Below are positions 9,054 through 17,857 of a stretch of 55,805 nt of DNA, piece by piece. The DNA lies in contig JAJDAV010000039.1 of assembly GCA_029261695.1 (NCBI GenBank), positions 1 to 55,805 on the forward strand, read 5' to 3'. Source of the DNA: Nitrospinaceae bacterium (GTDB taxonomy: Bacteria; Nitrospinota; Nitrospinia; Nitrospinales; VA-1). Positions within the stretch are counted from its first letter, which is position 1. Each line of letters begins with the position of its first letter. The notes under the pieces are model-generated. The model was not told the origin of the DNA, did not search any database, and was given only the letters and a program-made list of their open reading frames with translations. The position numbers were made by a program, and so were the translations under genes.

Positions 9054-10193
9054 TTACCCTTGGGACTCATCAAAAGAAATTCTGGGATCAATCAATACAT
9101 AAGAAAGATCGGTTAGCAATTGACCAATCAAAGCCATGAGAGAAAAAATAAACAGGGTTCCCAGAACAATCGGGTAGTCGCGCTGAATCACCGCTTGGTA
9201 AGAAAGCAGGCCTAATCCATCTAATGTAAATATTTGTTCCAGCAGGAGAGAACCCGTGAAAAACATGGCCATAAATGCTATTGGGAATCCAGTAACCAGA
9301 GGGATGAGAGAGTTTTTCAATACATGCTTAAAGTAAACCGTTTTTTCTGGCAACCCTTTGGCTCTAGCAGTGAGTACATATTGTTTGCGCATTTCTTCTA
9401 AAAAAGCATTCTTGGTCAACAAGGTTAGAGTGGCGAATCCACCAAGAACGTAACAGAATAGGGGGGCAGCCAGATGATGTAAGTAATCGATCAACTTTTC
9501 CCATAGAGACCAACTTTCGTAGCCGGGAGTTCCCGCTGATGTTAAGCCAGCAATGGGTATGAGATGCGCCACCGCCCCATCGCCCGGACCTAAAAGTACA
9601 ATTAGGAAGATGGCCAAAACAAAACCAGGCACGCTGTAACCAATAAGCACGATCAAACTGGTCCAGGTGTCAAATCGACTGCCATTTTTAATGGCTTTGG
9701 CAATGCCGAGAAGGATGCAAATGGTATAGGTTAAAAAGAAACTAGTGACCCCCAGCGAAGCAGAAACCGGGAGTTTCTCTTTTATCAAAGATAAAACAGA
9801 TTTGTTCCTATAGAAAGAATTGCCGAATTTAAAAACCAGAAACCCTTCCCAATTGTCGTAATTGAAAAGGGAATCGAATAGAGGCTCATCTTTCTTTTGG
9901 GGGGAATACCAGAGAAAGGTTCTTAGATATCTTTCCCAGAGCGGTCTGTCTAGATGATAAATTTTCTTCAGTTCTTCATAATGCTTTGGGTCCAATTCCT
10001 GTTGCTTGCTGTTCGGACCAGACATTGCGCCACCACCCGCTTCTGTTAGCGTACTCCCATGACCACTTAATAGAGATTTCATCTGATCGATGGGGCCACC
10101 AGGAACGAATTGAGTCGCAATGAAAGTGATGGTAACAATCCCGATCAAAGTGGGGAACATCAGTAGCAGACGACGGATTATATAAGCAGTCAT
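9054..10193 (-). CDS. yejB: YejB-like ABC transporter permease
   Basis: First permease of the Yej importer, 379 residues. It starts with the typical MTAYIIRRLLLMFPTLIGI membrane segment and FVPGGP, has six predicted spans and a BPD permease EAA-like loop (YVLTARAKGLPEKTVYFKHVLKNSLIPL). A Gly/Ser-rich, polar stretch around residues 40-70 lies in the periplasmic loop. It forms a heterodimer with YejE. It starts 6 bp after the yejA stop and its own stop lies one base before the preferred yejE start, so translation is tightly coupled. Confidence 0.94.
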   Translation of the reverse strand: MTAYIIRRLLLMFPTLIGIVTITFIATQFVPGGPIDQMKSLLSGHGSTLTEAGGGAMSGPNSKQQELDPKHYEELKKIYHLDRPLWERYLRTFLWYSPQKKDEPLFDSLFNYDNWEGFLVFKFGNSFYRNKSVLSLIKEKLPVSASLGVTSFFLTYTICILLGIAKAIKNGSRFDTWTSLIVLIGYSVPGFVLAIFLIVLLGPGDGAVAHLIPIAGLTSAGTPGYESWSLWEKLIDYLHHLAAPLFCYVLGGFATLTLLTKNAFLEEMRKQYVLTARAKGLPEKTVYFKHVLKNSLIPLVTGFPIAFMAMFFTGSLLLEQIFTLDGLGLLSYQAVIQRDYPIVLGTLFIFSLMALIGQLLTDLSYVLIDPRISFDESQG

Positions 10194-10199
10194 AGATTT

Positions 10200-12062
10200 T
10201 TATTTCACTGGAGTTCCGGCAGCACGGGCTTTTTGACGCTTTTCTGCTTTTTCACTATCCCACCACCACCATTCTAAAAGATTATTGCTTACTGCGGCTT
10301 GTGAAGCATTTATTTTGGGCTTGCCAAACTTGTTCCAGTAAACCGCTCGGTCATATGCAATATACCAATGAGGCACAACGTAGTACTGGTGAGTGAGTAT
10401 TCGATCCAGGGCTTGAACATTTACAACCAGATCCTTGCGGTTTTTAGCTGAAACTATTTTGTCCACCAACTCATCGAGTGCGGGATTTTTTATTCCCATG
10501 TAATTTCGAGTTCCTGGTGTGTCTGCGGATTCACTTCCCCACATATAACGTTGTTCGTTACCGGGAGAACGACTTTGTGCAAAACCTGCTACTATCATTC
10601 CGAATTTAAAGTTTCTTAACCGTTCTTCGTATTCTGCTACTTGAATAACCTTGATGGTCATATTCACGCCAATTTTCTTCAAGTTATTTTTGTAAGGCTC
10701 GGCAATGCGTTGGAATCCAGGCCCTGCTAAAAGTAGTTCAAACTCCATTCTATGGTTGCCTTTGCTGCGAATTCCATCGCTTCCAATTTTCCAGCCGGCG
10801 GAGTCGAGAAGAGAGTTTGCCACTTTTAGGTTTCTCTCTATGGGTAACCCTTGTCCCGGAGCGCCTACGGGTTTCGTAAGAGTTGTTTTGGGAACATGCT
10901 TTTTATATTTTTTGCGTAAGGACTCGAGCAGAGTTTTTACTTCACCTGTGGGTATTCCTTGCGATTTTAGTTCAGGGTTATTGTCGAAGTAGCAATCGTT
11001 TCGTGTGTATTGTCCATAAAAGAGATTTTTATTACTCCATTCAAAATCAAATGCCATAGCGATAGCAGCCCGAACCTTACGCGATTTAAAAATTTCGTTG
11101 CGTGTGTTCATGGCGAATCCTTGCATTCCAGCGATCCTTGTATGAGGAAACTCTTCGCGTAAATAGTAGCCTTTTTTAACAAAGTCTCCTTTGTAATCCA
11201 GAGCCCAGTCGCGAGAACTGTTCACCAATTGCATGTCAAATTCACCACCTTTGAAGGCTTCGCGTTGCGCTACCGGGTCGAGATAAATTTTAAAAGTGAC
11301 GCGGTCAAAATTGTATCGGCCTTTGTTGACGGCTATATCTTTCCCCCACCAGTTTGGGTTGCGCTTGTAGGTGATGTATTTCCCATACTCATATTTTTCG
11401 ATGGTGTAGGGTCCACTGCCTACAGCCATATCGTCAAAATCTACACCAAAAGATTTTCCCTCCGCTCCATAAATATGTTTGGGGAAAATAAACATCTGCC
11501 CAGTTATTAACGGCAACTCTTGATTGTGGATTGCAAAATTATAACGAACCGTGTGGGCATCAATTTTTTCAATGGATTTTATATCTTTGAAGTACTCTTT
11601 AAAAATCGGGTGATATTGAGGGGCTTTGATCAGGTTGAAAGAAAATACAAAATCATCCGCTGTTAAGGGATGACCGTCGGAAAATTTAGCTTCTTTATAT
11701 AGGTAATAGGTCAGTGAGAGATGATCGTCTGCTACTTCAGCTTTTTCCACCAGATTACCGTATTGGGAAAAAGGTTCTTTGTCATCTGCTGAGCTATCCA
11801 TAGCATTCTGGAATACCAGTTGCGCGACTCCAGGAGCTGTGACCCCTTTTAATGAGGCCGGATTCAATTTTGTGAAAGCTCCAAAATCGGCCAATACCAG
11901 ATTTCCACCTTTTGGGGCGTTGGGGTTGGCGTGATCGTAAGGTTGACCGGGATTGTATTTCAGGTCCTGTGGACCATATAATGAAAGCCCATGTTTTGGA
12001 GTCGCTGTTACCGGTTGGGCAATGAGTAGTATTCCAAATAGCGCAATAAATATTTTTTTCAT
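10200..12062 (-). CDS. yejA: YejA-like periplasmic peptide-binding protein
   Basis: Extracellular solute-binding protein (family 5, SBP_bac_5) of the Yej importer, 620 residues. It has a signal peptide (MKKIFIALFGILLIAQPVTA), then the YejA hallmark GLSLYGPQDLKYNPGQPYDH, NPNAPKGGNL and NPASLKG. The mid-part AVGSGPYTIEKYEYGKYITYKRNPNWWG is the usual ligand-domain signature. It is the first gene of the minus-strand operon yejA-yejB-yejE-yejF and should deliver oligopeptides or peptide-nucleotide compounds to the permeases. The C-terminus is rich in Lys and Ala. Confidence 0.94.
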   Translation of the reverse strand: MKKIFIALFGILLIAQPVTATPKHGLSLYGPQDLKYNPGQPYDHANPNAPKGGNLVLADFGAFTKLNPASLKGVTAPGVAQLVFQNAMDSSADDKEPFSQYGNLVEKAEVADDHLSLTYYLYKEAKFSDGHPLTADDFVFSFNLIKAPQYHPIFKEYFKDIKSIEKIDAHTVRYNFAIHNQELPLITGQMFIFPKHIYGAEGKSFGVDFDDMAVGSGPYTIEKYEYGKYITYKRNPNWWGKDIAVNKGRYNFDRVTFKIYLDPVAQREAFKGGEFDMQLVNSSRDWALDYKGDFVKKGYYLREEFPHTRIAGMQGFAMNTRNEIFKSRKVRAAIAMAFDFEWSNKNLFYGQYTRNDCYFDNNPELKSQGIPTGEVKTLLESLRKKYKKHVPKTTLTKPVGAPGQGLPIERNLKVANSLLDSAGWKIGSDGIRSKGNHRMEFELLLAGPGFQRIAEPYKNNLKKIGVNMTIKVIQVAEYEERLRNFKFGMIVAGFAQSRSPGNEQRYMWGSESADTPGTRNYMGIKNPALDELVDKIVSAKNRKDLVVNVQALDRILTHQYYVVPHWYIAYDRAVYWNKFGKPKINASQAAVSNNLLEWWWWDSEKAEKRQKARAAGTPVK

Positions 12063-12107
12063 AATTGGTTCAGCTCGATCAGGTGAGTAGGTTCATTTTA
12101 CTTAAAT

Positions 12108-12138
12108 ATATTAACACTCCTGCTTGCTTGTGGGTCAA
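12108..12138 (-). promoter_or_regulatory. Possible promoter of the yej operon
   Basis: On the minus strand TTGACC is followed 19 bp later by TAATAT. The -35 is good and the spacer is longer than ideal. It lies 46 bp upstream of the yejA start, in the 110-bp divergent gap shared with the PflX-like gene. Confidence 0.3.
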
Positions 12139-12172
12139 CCGGTTTATAACAAATAAATTGAAGGTTTTTTAA

Positions 12173-13183
12173 ATGACTGCAGCCTATTTGGATTTGTCAG
12201 AAAAGGAACTGCATCAACGCGCTGACCAGGCGTATGAGATTTATCGTAGCTGCAAGGTTTGCCCGCATGCGTGCGAAGTTGACCGTACCAACGGTGAAAC
12301 AGGATTTTGTGGGCAAGAGGATACGTTGCACATCTCCTCAAGTGTTCAGCATTTTGGTGAAGAACCTCCGTTAGTGGGTAGCAATGGGGTGGGAAACCTT
12401 TTTGTAACGGCTTGCAATTTACGTTGTGATTACTGCCAGAACTATCAAATTTCTCAGGAGTGGTCGGAAAAAACGAAAGGGACAAAAAGTGAAACGGAGG
12501 AGTCCTATCAAAAAACAGCCTCGGCGATGCTTCGTTTGCAGGAAGATGGCGTCCATTTCATTGGCTGGGTTTCTCCCTCACATGTGGTTCCTGGGTTACT
12601 AAAAAGTCTTTCGCTAGCTCGGGAAAAGGGGCTTCGATTGCCCATCATCTACAACACTAATAGTTATGATGCCATTGAAACCTTGAAACTGCTTGAGGGC
12701 GTTGTTGACATCTATCTTCCTGACTTGAAATATGCAGATCATGAAATGGCCAGACAATTATCCCATATCAAATCTTACCCTGAGTTTTCCCGGCAGGCTG
12801 CACTCGAAATGTTTCGACAAGTGGGACCTCTATCAATAGATGATGATGGTTTGGCGAAAAAGGGAGTTCTCGTTCGCCATTTAGTGTTACCGGGGCAGCT
12901 TACAAGCACTTGGGAAACATTATGTTTTGTTGCGCTGGAAATGTCGGCAAGTGTGCCCTTGAGTTTGATGAGTCAATACCGTCCCGTGCATAAAGCTTCA
13001 TCTACTTTGGATAGAGCAATTACCCGCGACGAATATGATCAGGCCATTGCCTGGGCGAATGAGCTTGGATTTGAGTCCTTGTTCTTGCAATCCCTGGAAT
13101 CCAAGGTGCATAATTTGCCGGATTTCAGTAGCCCCAATAACCCCTTTCCGCTGGATAGCACTAGAAATTCTTTAAATGTTTGA
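12173..13183 (+). CDS. PflX-like radical SAM protein (COG1313 type)
   Basis: A 336-residue radical-SAM enzyme. The SAM/4Fe-4S motif is FVTACNLRCDYCQNY (Cys81, 85, 88; CxxxCxxC). Before it lies a second Cys cluster, CKVCPHACEVDRTNGETGFC (Cys27, 30, 34, 46), typical of the putative pyruvate-formate-lyase-activating PflX family. The family's substrate is not established in most bacteria; no pyruvate formate lyase gene is visible here. The ATG follows a GAAGG. The gene diverges from yejA and lies upstream of ispG with a 199-bp gap. The antisense ORF at 12144-12485 is a shadow. Confidence 0.87.
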   Translation: MTAAYLDLSEKELHQRADQAYEIYRSCKVCPHACEVDRTNGETGFCGQEDTLHISSSVQHFGEEPPLVGSNGVGNLFVTACNLRCDYCQNYQISQEWSEKTKGTKSETEESYQKTASAMLRLQEDGVHFIGWVSPSHVVPGLLKSLSLAREKGLRLPIIYNTNSYDAIETLKLLEGVVDIYLPDLKYADHEMARQLSHIKSYPEFSRQAALEMFRQVGPLSIDDDGLAKKGVLVRHLVLPGQLTSTWETLCFVALEMSASVPLSLMSQYRPVHKASSTLDRAITRDEYDQAIAWANELGFESLFLQSLESKVHNLPDFSSPNNPFPLDSTRNSLNV

Positions 13184-13260
13184 GAATAGGGCCACTCTCT
13201 GTCTTGTTATGCCATCTCTTATTTGGTAATCTTGTTGATCAATTTGTTCAGGTTAGCCGA

Positions 13261-13333
13261 CCCAGTTAAAAGCTGGGGCGAACCGGTCTGATTCAATTGA
13301 GCAGACTTGAGCTACCAGACATATTTCTGTAGC
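13261..13333 (+). other. Three consecutive hairpins upstream of ispG (candidate structured leader or small RNA)
   Basis: Read as plus-strand RNA: CCCAGTT/AGCTGGG (13261-13277, with one G-U pair, loop AAA), GTCTG/CAGAC (13286-13306), and GCTAC-AGA/TCT-GTAGC with one bulged C (13311-13333). The last arm ends 49 nt before the ispG start. No U tract follows, so they are not simple terminators. I do not recognise a known riboswitch. It could be the 5' leader of ispG or a separate RNA. Confidence 0.35.
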
Positions 13334-13382
13334 GGGTCAACATTTCTCCCAGACAACTATCCTAAAACAGGAACGATAAATA

Positions 13383-14531
13383 ATGCAGCCTAGAAAGACC
13401 CGAAAGATTCGTATTGGAAAAGTAGTGATAGGGGGAGATTCTCCCATCGCGGTTCAGAGTATGGCAGCGACACAAACAACAGATTTGACTGCGACTGCCA
13501 GGCAAATAGAAGTACTGGAAAAGGCCAACGCCGATGTTATTCGCATTGCGGTGGACAGCGAAAAAGATGTTGAAGCCTTGAAAGCTCTGCGGGAAAAATT
13601 TCCAGACAGCACATGGTCTGTGGACCTGCAAGAGAATTACAAGCTGGCTCCTCTGGTTGCTCCTTGGGTTAACAAAATTAGATATAATCCCGGCCACTTA
13701 TTTCACCTCGAAAAAGAAAAATCCATCCGCGAAAAAGTAGAATTTATCGTCAAGGCTGCAAAAGAAAACGATTGCGCCCTTCGAATCGGAGTTAATTGTG
13801 GCTCAGTGGATCCGGATTATAAAGAAAGATACAAAGACGATTCTACCGAGGCTATGGTGCGTTGTGCGGTAGACCATTGCCAGATGCTAGACGAGATGAA
13901 TTTCGAGAACTATTGCGTTTCGCTAAAGGATTCTGATTCTGCCAAAGTGATTGATGCCAATCGCAGGTTTTCCAAGGAAAGGCCTGATGTTCCTTTGCAT
14001 TTAGGTGTTACTGAGGCAGGGCTTCCTCCTGAAGGAATTATCAAAACTCGAATTGCGTTTGAACAATTGATTTCGGCAGGAATTGGCGATACGATCCGTG
14101 TTTCCCTGACTTTGCCAAATGATGACAAAGGCCAGGAAATTGATGTCGGACGAGAACTCCTAAAAGATATTTCAGAAGGGCGGTTTCGCTCAGTTCCAGA
14201 AAACTTTCTTGAGGGGTTAAATATCATTGCTTGCCCGAGTTGTTCTCGTGTCGAGAATGATAAGTTTGTCGATTTAGCTCAAGATGTCCGCAAAATGACA
14301 GAGTATGCTGAAAAATATAAATTAACGATTGCTGTAATGGGTTGCAGAGTAAACGGTCCCGGGGAAACTGATGATGCGGATCTAGGTATGTGGTGTGGCC
14401 CCTCACATGTCAATTTGAAAAAAGGCACCGAAACTCTCGGATCTTTTTCCTATGATGAAATTCTGGATCAATTAAAGAAAGAAGTTGACCAGATGATAAT
14501 TGAAAAATTTGGCGAGCTTGAACCAAGTTAA
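13383..14531 (+). CDS. ispG: 4-hydroxy-3-methylbut-2-en-1-yl diphosphate synthase
   Basis: Catalyses the penultimate step of the MEP isoprenoid pathway (MEcPP to HMBPP) with a 4Fe-4S cluster. The 382-residue protein has the IspG start [21 protein letters not shown], a TIM-barrel with [11 protein letters not shown] and [10 protein letters not shown], and the cluster ligands in IACPSCSRV and [12 protein letters not shown]. It is the short bacterial form, without the extra domain of plant enzymes. The start is ATG with an AGGA upstream. The gene precedes tig by 23 bp and is probably co-transcribed. Confidence 0.97.
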   Translation: MQPRKTRKIRIGKVVIGGDSPIAVQSMAATQTTDLTATARQIEVLEKANADVIRIAVDSEKDVEALKALREKFPDSTWSVDLQENYKLAPLVAPWVNKIRYNPGHLFHLEKEKSIREKVEFIVKAAKENDCALRIGVNCGSVDPDYKERYKDDSTEAMVRCAVDHCQMLDEMNFENYCVSLKDSDSAKVIDANRRFSKERPDVPLHLGVTEAGLPPEGIIKTRIAFEQLISAGIGDTIRVSLTLPNDDKGQEIDVGRELLKDISEGRFRSVPENFLEGLNIIACPSCSRVENDKFVDLAQDVRKMTEYAEKYKLTIAVMGCRVNGPGETDDADLGMWCGPSHVNLKKGTETLGSFSYDEILDQLKKEVDQMIIEKFGELEPS

Positions 14532-14554
14532 AGAAGACAACTTTTAAGGGCGAA

Positions 14555-15910
14555 ATGATGGAATACGATGTTGAAGAATTAGAGGAGCTTAAACGTAAAC
14601 TGAATATCACCATTCCTGAAGATGTGGTATCCAAACGTGTTAATGCCGCTTATAAGCAGTTGAACAAGGAAATGAAGATGCCTGGGTTTCGACCGGGAAA
14701 AATTCCGCAAAAGGTTCTTGAAAAGCAAGTCCCCATGCAATCGTTTGGGGATATGTTTCAAGAGTTGATGCAGGAATATTATGAAGAGGCATTGCATAAA
14801 ACCGGTCTGCGTCCTACGGGTCAGCCAGAAATTGATCATGCAGGATTGCAGGATATTAAGAAAGATGAGCCTCTAAAGTTTTCCGTTATTTTGGATGTTA
14901 AGCCTGAAATAAAAATTAAAAACTACAAAGGCTTGAAGTTCAAAAAGAAGGAAGCAGATATAACAGAAAAAGAAATTGATGAAACTATGGAGAAGGTTCT
15001 CACTCGACACGGCTCTTTAGAGGTTATGCCAGCTGATTATGTTGCGGCACAATGGGATATTTTGAAAATTGATTTTCAAGGTTTCATAGAAGATGAGCCA
15101 ATGGAAAACGAACGGGCTGAAGATTTTGAACTGCGCATTGGTGAGAAAAAGATGCTGGATGGATTTGAGGAACAACTGATTGGTCATAAGGCTGGAGAAG
15201 AATTTGAGATCAAGGTGATTCTTCCTCCAAATTGGAACCAGAAAACACGACGAATTAGTTTTCCAGTTCCGGGAGCAGGGGAAGAGCAGGAAGATGATCG
15301 AGCGACTTTTAAAATTAATCTTAAAGAAATTAAAAAACTGAGTCTCCCTGAATTGACGGATGAAATTGCCAGACGAGAGGGTTTTGACTCTGTTGATGAA
15401 CTGAAACGTGGCATCAAGGTTGACCTGCAAAGTCATAAAGACCAGCAAGAAGAGCTTAGAATAAAAGAAGATATTTTTAATATGCTGGTTAAAGAACTTG
15501 ATACGGACCCTCCAGAATCAATTATTGAGCGTGAGTTGAAATTTATGATTGAAGGGGTGAAGTTTCAGATCGCTCAATCGGGAACGAAAATTGAAGATTC
15601 TGGTTTTGAACCTGAAAAAGCCGTGGTGGAATGGCGAGAAAAGGCAATTTTCAACACCAAAGGGTATATGGCATTGGAAGCAGTTGCTCAGGCAGAAAAT
15701 ATTCACATAACTCAGCAGGATATGGAAGGTGAATATGAGCTTTTGGCCGAACAAACTAAACAGAAGGTTGAAGATATTCAAAAAAGAATTATGTCCAACC
15801 CGGATTCTCTGAACCAAACAACCACCAAGTTGTTAGGGCAAAAAACAATGAATTTTATTTATGCTAACTGTGAATTTGAGTTTTATAAAGAAGAGCCAGC
15901 AAAAGATTAG
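14555..15910 (+). CDS. tig: Trigger factor
   Basis: Ribosome-associated chaperone and peptidyl-prolyl isomerase that receives nascent chains at the exit tunnel. The N-terminal ribosome-binding domain carries the signature GFRPGKIPQKVLEK (about 46). The FKBP-like domain (about 155-265) has an insert, TRRISFPVPGAGEEQEDD, relative to E. coli. The helical C-terminal arms follow, to residue 451. Two adjacent ATGs are possible; the second (14558) has better spacing from AAGGG. The Rieske gene starts 12 bp downstream. Confidence 0.95.
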   Translation: MMEYDVEELEELKRKLNITIPEDVVSKRVNAAYKQLNKEMKMPGFRPGKIPQKVLEKQVPMQSFGDMFQELMQEYYEEALHKTGLRPTGQPEIDHAGLQDIKKDEPLKFSVILDVKPEIKIKNYKGLKFKKKEADITEKEIDETMEKVLTRHGSLEVMPADYVAAQWDILKIDFQGFIEDEPMENERAEDFELRIGEKKMLDGFEEQLIGHKAGEEFEIKVILPPNWNQKTRRISFPVPGAGEEQEDDRATFKINLKEIKKLSLPELTDEIARREGFDSVDELKRGIKVDLQSHKDQQEELRIKEDIFNMLVKELDTDPPESIIERELKFMIEGVKFQIAQSGTKIEDSGFEPEKAVVEWREKAIFNTKGYMALEAVAQAENIHITQQDMEGEYELLAEQTKQKVEDIQKRIMSNPDSLNQTTTKLLGQKTMNFIYANCEFEFYKEEPAKD

Positions 15911-15922
15911 CCAAAGGATGTC

Positions 15923-16339
15923 ATGAAATATGTAAAAGTAATGAAGGAAGAAGAGCTGCCTATTGGCAAGTCTGCGATTATTGCGGCTGGTGACAAGCAA
16001 ATTGCCCTTTTTAATTATAAAGGGAAATATTATGCGATTACGAATACTTGCCCACACAGAGGTTCGCCATTAGGTGAGGGGCGAATAGAAGAAGGCATCG
16101 TTATTTGCCCCAATCATGAGTGGCGGTTTCGGTTGATGGATGGCGCCAATATGCAGAATCCCGAGTTGTTTATTCCTACCTATCCGGTGAAAACCAAAAA
16201 TGAAAATATATATATTGGACTAGAACCTGACGAGGGAAATATTGCCTACGGTAAAAAGGCATCCAATTTACCATCCAGTATAAAATTTAGTGTCCCTACC
16301 ATTCAAAAACCCCGCAATCCTGACGAAGAACTCGATTGA
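15923..16339 (+). CDS. Rieske [2Fe-2S] protein (NirD/ferredoxin type)
   Basis: A 138-residue soluble Rieske domain. The cluster ligands are Cys43-x-His45 (NTCPHRGSPLGEG) and Cys62-xx-His65 (VICPNHEWRFR), as in small NirD-like or dioxygenase ferredoxins. There is no signal or membrane anchor. It would transfer electrons to a partner that cannot be identified here. A C-terminal tail of about 50 residues is polar and has no Rieske character. It begins 12 bp after tig with an AAAGGATG Shine-Dalgarno; functional relation to trigger factor is unknown. Confidence 0.9.
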   Translation: MKYVKVMKEEELPIGKSAIIAAGDKQIALFNYKGKYYAITNTCPHRGSPLGEGRIEEGIVICPNHEWRFRLMDGANMQNPELFIPTYPVKTKNENIYIGLEPDEGNIAYGKKASNLPSSIKFSVPTIQKPRNPDEELD

Positions 16340-16396
16340 TATTTTTCAATTAGAACTCTAATCTGGGCTTGAAAAACAATACTAAGAGAGAGGTAT

Positions 16397-16834
16397 TCAG
16401 CCTGTAGGGTTATCGTCTTCGATTTCTACCCATTTGGGGTCGCCATGCGCTTTGTAGTTTTCTGTGCCAGCAAATGTACCATCATGGTAGATGTTGACCT
16501 TGAATTTTCCGCCCCCATATTTGTCAGTGATGTAAGGAACCGGGTCTTCAATTTCGATGAGGTCAGGGGTTTGGTATTTCCCAATCAATTTAAATTCCAT
16601 CCCCATTCCCGAAGGGAGTAGAACATAAAACTTTAAATTGGTCGAAGCCAGAATTCTTTTGAAATCATCTTCGCAATTCTCGCGGGTATAATTAGGCCCA
16701 ACGTTCTGACGAGCTCTCCGCTTTAGATAGTCTTCCATAAGATTGTAGAACCACCAGTTTTTCTGCTTTCGGGTATCATGAAGAAAAGGGTATTCTACAA
16801 AACCATGTTTGTTAATGAATGGTTTTTTAGCCAT
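16397..16834 (-). CDS. Hypothetical protein (145 aa)
   Basis: I do not recognise the family. The protein is soluble, with no signal or membrane segment. It begins MAKKPFINKHGFVEYPFLHD, has an aromatic patch (NWWFYNLMEDYLKRR) and a beta-rich, Gly/Tyr-rich second half (GGGKFKVNIYHDGTFAGTENYK). It ends PKWVEIEDDNPTG. The ATG has a strong GGAG. The gene is alone on the minus strand between the convergent Rieske gene and the divergent methyltransferase gene, and should have its own promoter in 16835-16919. Confidence 0.75.
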   Translation of the reverse strand: MAKKPFINKHGFVEYPFLHDTRKQKNWWFYNLMEDYLKRRARQNVGPNYTRENCEDDFKRILASTNLKFYVLLPSGMGMEFKLIGKYQTPDLIEIEDPVPYITDKYGGGKFKVNIYHDGTFAGTENYKAHGDPKWVEIEDDNPTG

Positions 16835-16919
16835 CGGATGACTCCTGCTACTAAATGAAAATAAAATTGATTATATTCATTTATACGCTGGTAGACAAGG
16901 TGAAGGTTTTTTTATTTGA

Positions 16920-17663
16920 GTGGAAAATATGAGCGGATGGTATCAAGAAAATTATTGGAGAACAGGTTTTAAGTCGAGCTTGTATGAAATGTTGACACCT
17001 GAATCCTATTTTGAGTCTATGCGTCAAACGGTAAAGCTTTTACCCGATAAAGAGGGACTGAAAATTTGGGACGCAGGTTGTGGTTCGGGATTATTATTAG
17101 TTTTCTTGGGGAATATTTTTAAGCGTAGAATTAAATATTATGGATCAGATCTTTTGTCTGCCGGGCTTATGAATGTGCAGAAGCGTGCGCATGAGTTAAT
17201 GGTTTCGGATCAGGTGAGTTGTTTTAAAAATGACCTTGCTGCTCCCCCTTTTAAGGAAAACTCCCTAGATGTTGTAGTGGCGCATTTTTCAATTTATACA
17301 ATTAGAGAAAAGGTTAAGCGTGAGCAGGCTTTGAAAAATATGTGGCAAGTCTTGAGGCCTGGAGGATTACTTTTAATCAGTAATCCATCCAAGAATTACA
17401 ATTCCAGCCAAATTATTGAGGAAAGTCTCAAATTGGTTTTAGAGAAAAGAGGCTTTTGGCATGCGCTTATTAAACGTGTTATTTTTTATCCTTTCACTAA
17501 ATTTCTTGGATTAAACTTTATTCAAAAACAGCTAAAATCGGGACAATGGATTGATTACACAAAGGAGGGGCTAGCAGAAGAATTGCATCACGCGGGTTTT
17601 AAAGCTGGGGTTTCAGTAACCGTTTATGCTGGGAGTGCTTATTTGATGTGCGGTATAAAATAG
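16920..17663 (+). CDS. Class I SAM-dependent methyltransferase
   Basis: A 247-residue Rossmann methyltransferase. Motif I is KIWDAGCGSGLLLVFLGNIF (about 54-73), followed by a GSD acid strand (YYGSDLLSA) and post-motif VVVAHFSIYTI, then a typical MWQVLRPGGLLLISNP (motif III). The fold fits the UbiE/methyltransf-11 type; the substrate is unknown. The track start is GTG at 16920; an ATG at 16929 with GAGTGGA before it is an alternative. The N-terminal WYQENYWRTGFKSSLYE is unusual for the family and may form a cap. Confidence 0.85.
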   Translation: MENMSGWYQENYWRTGFKSSLYEMLTPESYFESMRQTVKLLPDKEGLKIWDAGCGSGLLLVFLGNIFKRRIKYYGSDLLSAGLMNVQKRAHELMVSDQVSCFKNDLAAPPFKENSLDVVVAHFSIYTIREKVKREQALKNMWQVLRPGGLLLISNPSKNYNSSQIIEESLKLVLEKRGFWHALIKRVIFYPFTKFLGLNFIQKQLKSGQWIDYTKEGLAEELHHAGFKAGVSVTVYAGSAYLMCGIK

Positions 17664-17775
17664 TCTGATTATATTGTTGGAACCCAAGTTTCTTTTCCTC
17701 TTTTCAGAATGTCTGTATGCAAAGAATTCCTCTTTATTGGTGGGTCGATAGAGCTAGAAGCATTTGATATTTAAA

Positions 17776-17830
17776 GTGTTTGCCTAAAAACGGAGTTTAT
17801 GCTAGTGTTTTTAGGTGTTACTGTAAACAC
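17776..17830. repeat. Nested inverted repeat upstream of the orphan receiver
   Basis: The inner arms are CCTAAAAAC and GTTTTTAGG (9 bp perfect, 15-nt gap). The outer arms are GTGTTT and AAACAC (6 bp perfect). The structure ends 27 bp before the receiver start. It may be a regulator site or an mRNA leader hairpin. Confidence 0.45.
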
Positions 17831-17857
17831 ATCCTTAAAAATCAATGCTAACCATAT

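Noticed and set aside
12144-12485. 113-aa minus-strand ORF
   Set aside because: It lies antisense to the radical SAM gene, whose Cys motifs are clear, and its composition looks like a shadow.
13184-13382. tRNA gene upstream of ispG
   Set aside because: The stems do not form a cloverleaf, and there is no TPsiC-like GGTTCRA-type motif or acceptor arm.
15017-15448. 143-aa minus-strand ORF
   Set aside because: It lies antisense inside the trigger factor gene and has no recognisable feature.
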